Made by a program: the position numbers and the translations under genes
Assembly (NCBI GenBank): GCA_040506775.1
Contig: JBEVWC010000002.1
Location: forward strand, 62,001 to 126,000
Origin: Thiodiazotropha sp040506775
Lineage (GTDB): Bacteria > Pseudomonadota > Gammaproteobacteria > Chromatiales > Chromatiaceae
Length of the DNA stretch: 64,000 nucleotides
Direction of reading: 5' to 3'
Notes under the pieces: generated by a model
What the model was told of the DNA's origin: nothing
Databases searched by the model: none
What the model saw: the letters and a program-made list of their open reading frames with translations, nothing else
In this document: piece after piece, positions 16,809-24,733 of the stretch
Layout: each line of letters opens with the position of its first letter
Position numbering within the stretch: the first letter of the stretch is position 1

Positions 16809-18770
16809 CTACTCAGTTGGAGGGGATGATGTGATTCGCTCCTGATTTCCCTTTCGGGGCCAGGTAAAGGTAAAACAGGCCCCCTCGCCAATGTCCGACT
16901 CGAGTCGGATCTCGCCGCCATGTTCTACCACGATTTTCTTGACCAGAGCCAACCCGATACCGGTGCTGTTGCCAAAATCCCGGGATTCCAGGGTTTGGAA
17001 CATCATGAATACCTTATCATGATACTGAGGATCGATCCCCTGTCCGTCGTCACACACACTGAACTGATAGTGCTCATCCAATGTGACACCCGCAATTCGA
17101 ACATGCCCTGTCTTTCCGCCATGGTATTTGAGGGCATTACTGATGAGATTGGAAAACACCTGTCCCAGCTGCAGCCGGTCGGCCAGCAGTACAGGCATCG
17201 AGTCCCCGATCTCCACGGTGAATCCATCGGGAGGGGACAGGGAATCGATGATCTCCTCGATCAATTCCCGGCTATCGACCAGGCTCTCGGTATCTCCGGT
17301 CTTGCCCACCCGTGAATATTCGAGCAGGCCTTCGATCAGCTCGTGCATGCGCCGTACCCGGTCACGCAGCAGGGCCAATTGCTCCTTGGAACTGATATCG
17401 ATCCGGTCCTCCAGATCTTCCTCGATCCACTCGGCCAGATTGCTCACCGCGCGCAGCGGGGCCTTGAGGTCGTGGGAGGTGACATAGGCGAACTGCTCCA
17501 GGTACTCCGCGCGGCGCTCTGCCTCGGCGGTGCGACTGGCAATATGCTGTTCCAGGGTTTCGTTGAGCTGATTGAGTTCGGTCTCAGCAGCCTTGCGATC
17601 AGTGACCTCCTGATTGAGCTCCGCCACCGTCTCTCTGAGCTGCGCGGTCCGTTCCGCAACTTCGAGGCGTACCTGACGGGCTCGCTCCACCAGGCTGGCT
17701 GCGTAGATGGTGAGCAGCAGGGTGAAGGCAACGCCTCCTGAGAAGATGATCCAACTGTTACGGAATTCGGCCTCGAAACGGTTACTGGCCGGTTGGCAGA
17801 CAACCTGCCAGTCCTCATTGCCGATGTGGATAACCTCCGTGTACTCGAGGTTTGAAGGTCGATACACCAGCTGGGTTTGGTCGGGGTCTTTGTGTACCCG
17901 GGAAACGTGGGTGTAGAGTCGGGACTCGGGCGTGCGCTGATTGCCGAGAAAAAAATGCAGGTGAACCGAACCCGGACTCAGGGTCGAAAGGGCATGCTCG
18001 ATGATCGCACCCAGATCGAACAAACCCAGGGCAAATCCGCGAAATTCCTCAGCTGTACTGTTTTCGATATCCTCCTCTTCGTTGTAGTAGACCGGTATAG
18101 CAACCGATATCTCGGAAGGCAGCGAACCGCGACCCATGGGTTTGACCGAGATCTGCTGCTGATGACTGGTCAGGGCGTCACGAAAAAGCGCCATGATGTG
18201 TGCATCGGATATCAGGTCAAGTCCCAGCAGTGATCGGTTCTCGCTATAGGGCTGCACATACAACACCGGGTAATGATCTGCGTGTTCCACGAACCCGGGG
18301 CCATCCAATTCGCGTATCGAGAATTTGGGAAAGCTGCGTCGCGCATCGGCCATAAACTCCTTAAACCGGTTTTCCGGGACCTGGGGAACCCAGGCCAGGG
18401 ATTTCAATCCGGTGCGATTTTTCAGGGCGGGCGCTACGAATTTGCGAAATTCACGCCGGCCTACGACCTCGGAAGCTTCGAACAGACTGGCAAGATCCTT
18501 GACCACTCCGGTGGAGAAGTTGAGGTCTCTCTGGATCAGCAGGATGCGGATCTGGGAGGCTTCGCGGAATGCAATCTCCGCCTGGCGTCGCTCCCAGTTG
18601 AGCGATTGCATGAACATACCCAGAGTGACTCCCAGGCTGACCAGGGCCACCAGTGCCACGGGTAAGTAGTCCCACACCGCAGACAGGAGACGTTCCGAAC
18701 CGGCCTGCCGGTTGATCTCTCCATTGTCAGGTGGCAGGTCTATCGGAGTCGAATGGTGTTGTGAATTCAT
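16809..18770 (-). CDS. CHASE-domain sensor histidine kinase
   Basis: A membrane-bound sensor kinase of 653 aa. One membrane helix (about 32-55) leads into a periplasmic CHASE domain (about 85-310), then a second helix (about 333-355), a coiled coil (360-425), a HisKA dimerisation domain with the phospho-acceptor His433 in SHDLKAPLRA, and an HATPase domain with N box (NLISNALKYH), DDGQGID and GIGLALV. CHASE domains bind small ligands, such as cytokinins in plants; the bacterial ligand is unknown. ATG 18770 was chosen because it lies just before the soluble leader; an in-frame ATG at 18899 adds 43 atypical residues. Confidence 0.92.
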   Translation of the reverse strand: MNSQHHSTPIDLPPDNGEINRQAGSERLLSAVWDYLPVALVALVSLGVTLGMFMQSLNWERRQAEIAFREASQIRILLIQRDLNFSTGVVKDLASLFEASEVVGRREFRKFVAPALKNRTGLKSLAWVPQVPENRFKEFMADARRSFPKFSIRELDGPGFVEHADHYPVLYVQPYSENRSLLGLDLISDAHIMALFRDALTSHQQQISVKPMGRGSLPSEISVAIPVYYNEEEDIENSTAEEFRGFALGLFDLGAIIEHALSTLSPGSVHLHFFLGNQRTPESRLYTHVSRVHKDPDQTQLVYRPSNLEYTEVIHIGNEDWQVVCQPASNRFEAEFRNSWIIFSGGVAFTLLLTIYAASLVERARQVRLEVAERTAQLRETVAELNQEVTDRKAAETELNQLNETLEQHIASRTAEAERRAEYLEQFAYVTSHDLKAPLRAVSNLAEWIEEDLEDRIDISSKEQLALLRDRVRRMHELIEGLLEYSRVGKTGDTESLVDSRELIEEIIDSLSPPDGFTVEIGDSMPVLLADRLQLGQVFSNLISNALKYHGGKTGHVRIAGVTLDEHYQFSVCDDGQGIDPQYHDKVFMMFQTLESRDFGNSTGIGLALVKKIVVEHGGEIRLESDIGEGACFTFTWPRKGNQERITSSPPTE

Positions 18771-18920
18771 GTGCCGCCGCGTTGATATCCGGCTCAAGTC
18801 TACCCTGTTCTTTGCAATGACACACCTGCGGCACGGGTTGCGCAAATGGGAAGAAAAGTCGCCAGGGTTTGGCAAACAGATTGTGCTTGAGTTCGGCAAC
18901 GTCCAGTCGGACGCAACCGG

Positions 18921-20570
18921 CTATTCGCCAAACAGAGGGAACCCTTTGTCGCGGATTTGATTTTTGATCTGTGAATCGAGGAACAGGGTGGGTACCTCAA
19001 GGACCAGCTGCTTGCAGTGCCGGGCCATGACCTTGATCGCTTCCTGCTGGGAGTAGCGCGGGCGGGTGTTGAAGCTGCCACCCTGCATATCGGTGATGAA
19101 CCATTTGTTCATCTCCCGACTGATGTGTAAGCGGGGTTCGCGGGTCTGGATCCGGGTGGTTCCGAGATCTGGCTGCCAGTCCCGGCACAGGCGATTGATG
19201 AACCGGGGAATCTCCTGGTCGTAGAGTCGGCGTACCGCCTGCATCTGTTTACCGTAATGGGATTCCTGGATTGTGCCGCCGGTCCAGGCGATGCCATCCA
19301 CGTCGAGTTCCGCGGCATGCATCAGCAGCATCTTCAGGGCCATACCGATCCACTCTTTGCGGAACGGGGCGGGGGGGATGCGTCCCGGCCAGCGGTTCTG
19401 GTAACCGTGCATCGCCCCGGACTGATGCCAGTCGCTTTGAATCTCTTCGATGAACAACAGGCGTCTGCCTGAAAGATCAAGCCGTTGCTTGGTGCGGAAA
19501 TGCAGCAACAGGTTGCGGGCATGGTAGTGCCCGGTGAAATGGGAGATCGGGTAGTCGGGCAGGGTCAGCAACCACTCCCGGTAGTCGTCACCGCCACACA
19601 GGGTTTTGTGTTCATAACGTCGGCAGGGGGTGTGCTCGACGGGTACTCCGACATGCTGCAGGGCATGCTGACTGGCAGCCTGAAAGGCGAGGCTCTTGTC
19701 GGGAAACCGGTAATCACCGGTGGCCGGGTTACTGACCGGGTTGTCGCTGGTGTCCAGGATGAACCACTCCACAGGCCGGGTGCCTGTGGGTTGAGGTGTT
19801 GTCGGCTTGATGAAACCGACTTTGTAGTAGTGCATGGTGTCCACATAGCGCACCGCGCATTTCTCGTTCTGCCAGGTCAACGGCCGTTCCAGTTTCAGAT
19901 TTTTCTGGATGTTGAACTGGGGAACTTCCACGAAATGCAGATCGCAGGTTCTATCGGAAACCAGTTCCTGGGTCAGTTCCAGGCGAATCACGGAAAAGTC
20001 GATATGATCGAGAAGCTCCTTGCGCGAAATCGATTTCCGCCCGAGTTGCTCCTGGCGCGTCAGGTAGGGAAGGAGACCTGACCAACGGATCTCATCATCC
20101 CGTAATCCCTGCTGTTTCAGGTTATGCAGGGTGTTATGCCACTGGTTCACCGATGCACGCTGCAACGGAATGCGCGCCAGTTTACTGCGCAGCCGGCTGT
20201 AGAGCCGCTCGGGATAGGAAAAATTCCGCTCCAGCAGGGGAAAGTCGTCAGTGACGATACGGTTCCTCGCCTGCTCGATGAGGCGGATCTGATTGTCCTG
20301 ATTCAGCCAGTCGATGAACACCCGCCGGTCCTCGTCGGTCCAGTGTCTGAGACGGGAGAGATCCGCAAGGGTGTGTCCTGAGAAACGGAAATCGGGATGA
20401 TGGTGGTAGGGCAGCGGCTGATCCTGAGCGGGGTCAGTGACGATATCCACCAGCCCGTAGAGTTCCTGATGCGGGGTCTCCCGCGTCACCTGACGGCACA
20501 GGCGCAGGGCATGATATCGTGCCCGTATGTTGGATATACCGGCCCTTGTTCCACTGGGTAGAGGAATCAT
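18921..20570 (-). CDS. Chromosomal relative of phage large polyvalent proteins, unknown function
   Basis: A 549-aa soluble protein. Two blocks match, by my reading, segments of giant phage polyvalent proteins. Residues about 120-205 have the LYSRL...W...GL-DDEIRWSGL pattern (phage form FYSPL...GVK-DELEWTGL). Residues about 325-470 have YREWLLTLPD, SHFTGHYHARNLLLHFR, FIEEIQSDWHQ, PPAPFRKEWIGMALK and IAWTGG. No catalytic site is known for these blocks. The N-terminal 100 residues are unfamiliar. It is not in a prophage: mtgA lies divergently upstream and the CHASE kinase 150 bases downstream on the same strand. ATG 20570 is the only ATG before the conserved part. Confidence 0.75.
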   Translation of the reverse strand: MIPLPSGTRAGISNIRARYHALRLCRQVTRETPHQELYGLVDIVTDPAQDQPLPYHHHPDFRFSGHTLADLSRLRHWTDEDRRVFIDWLNQDNQIRLIEQARNRIVTDDFPLLERNFSYPERLYSRLRSKLARIPLQRASVNQWHNTLHNLKQQGLRDDEIRWSGLLPYLTRQEQLGRKSISRKELLDHIDFSVIRLELTQELVSDRTCDLHFVEVPQFNIQKNLKLERPLTWQNEKCAVRYVDTMHYYKVGFIKPTTPQPTGTRPVEWFILDTSDNPVSNPATGDYRFPDKSLAFQAASQHALQHVGVPVEHTPCRRYEHKTLCGGDDYREWLLTLPDYPISHFTGHYHARNLLLHFRTKQRLDLSGRRLLFIEEIQSDWHQSGAMHGYQNRWPGRIPPAPFRKEWIGMALKMLLMHAAELDVDGIAWTGGTIQESHYGKQMQAVRRLYDQEIPRFINRLCRDWQPDLGTTRIQTREPRLHISREMNKWFITDMQGGSFNTRPRYSQQEAIKVMARHCKQLVLEVPTLFLDSQIKNQIRDKGFPLFGE

Positions 20571-20663
20571 CTGCTGTCACCTCATGCTGACTCAGGATCC
20601 GAGGTCATTCCGCTTCACAGTTCTTATATCAAGCCGTGCCTGGGCTTTTAACTGGGTGCTAGT

Positions 20664-21407
20664 ATGGGAATCCATATGGCCAGACATGCCCGACCTCAGA
20701 ACAAACCCAGATCCTTCCTCAGTTCACTCTTCCGGGGTGTGTTGAAGCTGCTTGGCGGTTTTTTCCTGATGCTGGTGGTGACCGTGCTGCTGTTGCGGTT
20801 CATCGATCCACCCACCTGGTCCTGGCGCATTCACAGGGCGATCGATCCCCCTGCAAACTATCCACAACAGCCCCTGCATCATTGGGTCAGCATGAGACAG
20901 ATGCCGCCTTCGGTGCCCCTCGCGGTGGTGGCCTCAGAGGATCAGCGTTTCCCCCTGCATCACGGGATCGACCTGGATGCGATCCAGGATGCCTTGCAGG
21001 CGGCGGATCGGGGCAAGCCCCTGCGTGGTGCAAGCACCCTTACTCAACAGACCGCGAAGAATCTTTTTCTCTGGTCAGAGCGGGCCTACAGCCGAAAATT
21101 TCTCGAACTGGGACTGGCTCTGCTGTTGGAATTGCTGTGGGACAAACACCGCATTCTCGAGGTCTACCTGAACATCGCTGAGTTTGGTCCTGGCGTGTAT
21201 GGGGTGGGGGCAGCCAGTGAATACTGGTTCCATCGACCATTGCGGGATATCACACCCAGACAGGCGGCGCGGCTGGCCGCGGTTCTGCCCAACCCCTGGC
21301 GTTATCGTGCAGAACCCGCAAGCCCCTACATCCAGGAACGATCACTCTGGATAGGCCAGCAGATGGCGCAGTTGGGATATGCCTGGCTGGATCCAGTGCT
21401 TGAATGA
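20664..21407 (+). CDS. mtgA: Monofunctional biosynthetic peptidoglycan transglycosylase
   Basis: Polymerises lipid II into glycan strands at the periplasmic face of the inner membrane. 247 aa: a short cytoplasmic leader, one membrane anchor (about 30-52), then a GT51 domain with the catalytic motif VASEDQRFPLHHGID, ASTLTQQTAKN, and KILEVYLN-type IFEVYLN form HRILEVYLNIAEFG. No transpeptidase domain, so MtgA rather than a class A PBP. ATG 20664 or 20676 could be used. Divergent from the polyvalent-like gene. Confidence 0.94.
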   Translation: MGIHMARHARPQNKPRSFLSSLFRGVLKLLGGFFLMLVVTVLLLRFIDPPTWSWRIHRAIDPPANYPQQPLHHWVSMRQMPPSVPLAVVASEDQRFPLHHGIDLDAIQDALQAADRGKPLRGASTLTQQTAKNLFLWSERAYSRKFLELGLALLLELLWDKHRILEVYLNIAEFGPGVYGVGAASEYWFHRPLRDITPRQAARLAAVLPNPWRYRAEPASPYIQERSLWIGQQMAQLGYAWLDPVLE

Positions 21408-21456
21408 CCGGGATCGGGCAGAGCATGAATAGCCAGGAATCGACATAAAGAGGAGT

Positions 21457-22382
21457 GAGCCTCACCCGCGTAGCCCGGGTGAAACGAAGTGGAACCCGGG
21501 ATCCATCAGAATGCGAAGAAGCAAGGAACAGCGCAAACCTAACCAGGCAATCCCCCTCTCCCCCCGACGGAAGTAACCATAAGAGGGGTCAGCACAGCGT
21601 TACCTGAGATGAAGTGGATAACTCTCCCCGTCGGGTTACGCTGCGCTAACTCGACCTACACAGTGTGAGGGTCCGAGTGAAATCCCGGGTTACGCGTTGC
21701 TCCACCCGGGCTACACGGGAACATAAAAGTGAGCCTCACCCGCGTAGCCCGGGTGAAACGAAGTGGAACCCGGGATCCATCAGAATGAGAAGAAGCAAGG
21801 AACAGCGCAAACCTAACCAGGCAATCCCCCTCTCCCCCGACGGAAGTAACCATAAGAGGGGTCAGTACAGCGTTACCTGAGATGAAGTGGATAACTCTCC
21901 TCGTCGGGTTACGCTGCGCTAACCCGACCTACACAGTGTGAGGGTCCGAGTGAAATCCCGGGTTACGCGTTGCTCCACCCGGGCTACACGGGAACATAAA
22001 AGTGAGCCTCACCCGCGTAGCCCGGGTGAAACGAAGTGGAACCCGGGACCCATCAGAATGCGAAGAAGCAAGGAGCAGCACAAACCTCACCAGGTAATTC
22101 TCCTCTCCCCGAGGGAAGTAACCTTAAGATGGGCCAGCACAGCGTTACCTGAGATGAAGTGGAGAAGTCTCCCCGTCGGGTTACGCTGCGCTAACCCGAC
22201 CTACACAGTGTGAAGGTCCGAGTGAAATCCCGGGTTACGCGTTGCTCCACCCGGGCTACACGGGAACATAAAAGTGAGCCACACCCGCGTAGCACGGGTG
22301 AAACGAAGTGGAACCCGGGATCCATCAGAATGCGAAGAAGCAAGGAGCAGCACTAAACTCACCAGGCAATCCCCCTCTCCCC
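21457..22382. repeat. Tandem array of a 273-bp unit, 3.4 copies
   Basis: Copies begin at 21457, 21731, 22004 and 22276 (units of 274, 273 and 272 bases, the last cut after about 107). Each unit contains a family B palindrome (CCCGGGTGAAACGAAGTGG), a CCCCCTCTCCCC segment, a family C palindrome (GGGTTACGCTGCGCTAACCC) and a second inverted family B palindrome. Copies differ at only a few positions. The open frames in the units are by-products of the repeat. Confidence 0.9.
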
Positions 22383-22412
22383 TTGTGGAAGAGGGCCGGG
22401 GAGAGGGGGGCA
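22368..22412. repeat. Inverted repeat CCCCTCTCCCC...GGGGAGAGGGG
   Basis: AATCCCCCTCTCCCC and GGGGAGAGGGG lie on either side of a short GC-rich spacer, giving a strong hairpin at the end of the tandem array. It is another dispersed intergenic palindrome type rather than a terminator, since no U tract follows on either strand. Confidence 0.55.
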
Positions 22413-22521
22413 CACGCTGATAAGGCGTCAACGCCCGGGACGATGTCTTTGCTACGACCGGAAGATGACCACCCTTGTGGCATATGCAAACATTGGATGT
22501 GCCCAACCGCAGGTTGGAGAA

Positions 22522-22935
22522 TTAAGGCTCACAGGGCCCCAGCCGCTGCCCGGTGGTGCGGGAGGTCAGTTGGACCCCCTGGGAAGTGATGTTGATGATG
22601 CCCTCGGCGGTATCCCCGTGATAGGTGATGGCGCCATTGCTGGTGGTGGCCTGGCCTTGCTGGTTACAGGCGATGTTCCAGGAGACCTTGTCCCCCTCGG
22701 TGACCAGATCGATGGTTTCGCAGGACTGTCCCAGTTGGCTGTCCTTGGGTACGAAATCCGCCTGGGTGATACAGGTGGTGTAGGAGGCGGGGGGCAACTG
22801 AATCGGCATGTTCGGCATGTCCATGACCGCGGTCCATTTCCATAGCCCGGGATTCATGTTGACGTCCGCGGCCATGAGCGTGCCGAAGGATCCGAGCAGC
22901 AGGCTCCCAATGGCGATCACTGTATGCAGTTTCAT
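22522..22935 (-). CDS. DUF3617 family periplasmic protein
   Basis: A 137-aa exported protein with signal peptide 1-22 (cleavage after LMAA). The mature part has the DUF3617 layout: NPGLWKW near the start (members begin with a PGxW segment), Cys residues in YTTCIT and QSCET, a central GDKVSWNIAC strand and a C-terminal beta region. The function is unknown. ATG 22935 matches the signal peptide; the upstream part of the frame is not signal-like. It is transcribed away from the MotA-like gene. Confidence 0.85.
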   Translation of the reverse strand: MKLHTVIAIGSLLLGSFGTLMAADVNMNPGLWKWTAVMDMPNMPIQLPPASYTTCITQADFVPKDSQLGQSCETIDLVTEGDKVSWNIACNQQGQATTSNGAITYHGDTAEGIINITSQGVQLTSRTTGQRLGPCEP

Positions 22936-23166
22936 GTGAATGGCTCCGATGAATAGGTCTATGGGATCGAAATATAGCCTTTTGCGGATGGGAATTAAAC
23001 GATCCGTTTCTCGTTTGCGATCGTCCCTGTCTGCAAATCTTCCGCATGGCTTTGCAGGCACAGGTTGGACAGCTGGAGAAGTTGGCCTGTTAATTGCTGA
23101 TTTCAATCCAGAGACTCGTTGTTACGAGGCCCGCGTTACACCAAGCGCTTCAACGGGAGACCTGCA

Positions 23167-23976
23167 TTGGCACTTTACCTGTGGATCGGATTACTCTCAC
23201 TCTCCGTGATTCTGTCGGTTACGGTTCAACTTCTTGCACCGGGTTCCGGGTTGATTGCCATTGTATCCGGCCTGTTTCTCGTCATGGGCGGGACCCTGCT
23301 GACGGCCATCATGAGCTTTTCCACCAAGTCGGTGATCGCGTTATGGCCGCTGATCAGCGACTTCCGCCAGCCGGTGCGGAATCTGGATGAAGAGGAGGAG
23401 GACTCCTTCCGTCGTTTCCTGCATGCGGCAAATCTTTTCCGCCGCGGTGAAATCCGGCCGGCAGAAACCGTGATTCAACAGATTTCCGACCCGCTGCTGC
23501 GCCGGGGCACCCAGCTGGTGCTGGACGGCTTTCCCCGGGATCAGATCAATTTGGCATTACAGCGTCAGATTGCCGAAGACCGGGATCATCTGCGTCAGCC
23601 GGTGGAGATGCTGCGCGCCATGAGTGGCTATGCCCCTGCCTTCGGCATGCTCGGTACACTGCTGGGACTGGTGCAGATGCTGTTTGGTCTCGGTTCCGGA
23701 GATCTGGCCTCGATCGGCGCCGCCATGGGTTTTGCGATGCTGACCACGGTCTATGGCCTGGTCCTGGCAAACCTGATTCTCAAACCCCTGGCGAGCAAGT
23801 TTGAACAGCGCGGACGCCAGCTGATTACCCAGAAGGTGGCGCATCTTCAGGCGGTGATGATGGTGTGCGACCGCCAGCATTCGGATCTGATCCGGGAGAT
23901 GATGGACGAGAGCAGTGCGCGTAAGGATCTGCAACACGCTGCCATGCAACTGCAGCTTGTGGCCTCATCGGAATGA
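23167..23976 (+). CDS. MotA-like proton/sodium channel subunit
   Basis: The A subunit of a two-protein, ion-driven stator (MotA/PomA type, also related to ExbB/TolQ), about 269 aa with four membrane segments. The family block GYAPAFGMLGTLLGLVQML followed by GAAMGFAMLTTVYGLVLANLI is intact. I choose TTG 23167 because GGGAGA lies 6 bases upstream and the first membrane helix begins at once; TTG 23119 would add 16 residues. Its stop overlaps the start of the MotB-like gene. No flagellar genes occur in the window, so this may be an accessory or non-flagellar stator. Confidence 0.88.
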   Translation: MALYLWIGLLSLSVILSVTVQLLAPGSGLIAIVSGLFLVMGGTLLTAIMSFSTKSVIALWPLISDFRQPVRNLDEEEEDSFRRFLHAANLFRRGEIRPAETVIQQISDPLLRRGTQLVLDGFPRDQINLALQRQIAEDRDHLRQPVEMLRAMSGYAPAFGMLGTLLGLVQMLFGLGSGDLASIGAAMGFAMLTTVYGLVLANLILKPLASKFEQRGRQLITQKVAHLQAVMMVCDRQHSDLIREMMDESSARKDLQHAAMQLQLVASSE

Positions 23977-24692
23977 ATGGCAAATCACACATCGGTGACC
24001 TGGAGGCCCAGGCCTGGTATGCCTGGGAAGAACCGGCTTCCGAACCCAGCTGGTTGCTGACCTATGTAGACGTACTGAGCGTGATCCTGGCGATGCTGGT
24101 GGTCCTGCTGGGGCAGATGGCGGTGCGCCAGTTCCAACCCCTGGAGGAAGAACACCGGGTCACCGAGCCTGTGGCCGAGGTGCTTCCCATGGAGCAGCCC
24201 CAGATTGCCGGGCAACCGGTAATCCCGGCATCATCACCGGTTGAGACCGCGCGTGAAGACGCCGAGGCCCGCCTGGTGGCGGAAATCGAACATCGCTTTG
24301 ATGACAAGGTCAAGGTTGTGCAGCGGGAACAGGGGGTCTCCCTGGAGATTGCGGAGTCCATCCTGTTTCGTACCAATGAGGCGGTTTTGCTTCCGCAAGC
24401 GCTTCCGATCCTGGCCAAGCTGGCCGCCACCCTGCAGAGCATCGGTGATGCGAACATCGCCGTGGAAGGGCACACCGACAACCGCCCGATTCGCGGGGGA
24501 CGTTATGAGTCGAACTGGGAACTCGCTGCCGCGCGGGCCAATGCGGTAACCCGGTTCCTGCTGGAACAGGGATTTTCACCCCAGCACCTGCGCTCGGTCA
24601 GTTACGCGGATGCCCGCCCGGTGGCGGACAACACGAGTGCGGCAGGACGTGCGGAAAACCGGCGTGTGAACCTCAAGGTCGAGTTTCTGTAG
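23973..24692 (+). CDS. MotB-like stator subunit with OmpA peptidoglycan-binding domain
   Basis: Partner of the MotA-like protein, 239 aa. A single membrane helix near residues 27-48 carries the proton-accepting Asp in LLTYVDVLSVILAML, the residue that drives torque in MotB. A periplasmic linker (50-110) is followed by an OmpA-like domain (about 120-239) with the peptidoglycan-binding signature VEGHTDNRPI...SNWELAAARA and a final ENRRVNLKV. ATGA overlap with the upstream gene shows coupled translation. Confidence 0.9.
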   Translation: MNGKSHIGDLEAQAWYAWEEPASEPSWLLTYVDVLSVILAMLVVLLGQMAVRQFQPLEEEHRVTEPVAEVLPMEQPQIAGQPVIPASSPVETAREDAEARLVAEIEHRFDDKVKVVQREQGVSLEIAESILFRTNEAVLLPQALPILAKLAATLQSIGDANIAVEGHTDNRPIRGGRYESNWELAAARANAVTRFLLEQGFSPQHLRSVSYADARPVADNTSAAGRAENRRVNLKVEFL

Positions 24693-24733
24693 CCAGTATC
24701 CGCCCGATAATCCTGGCAGCTCACATCAACCGG

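Noticed and set aside
21665..22213. Two nearly identical short open frames 273 bases apart
   Set aside because: They arise from the tandem repeat unit; their spacing equals the unit length and they have no ribosome site.
21457..22382. CRISPR array
   Set aside because: Units are 273 bases with no unique spacers; whole units repeat, and no cas gene is present.
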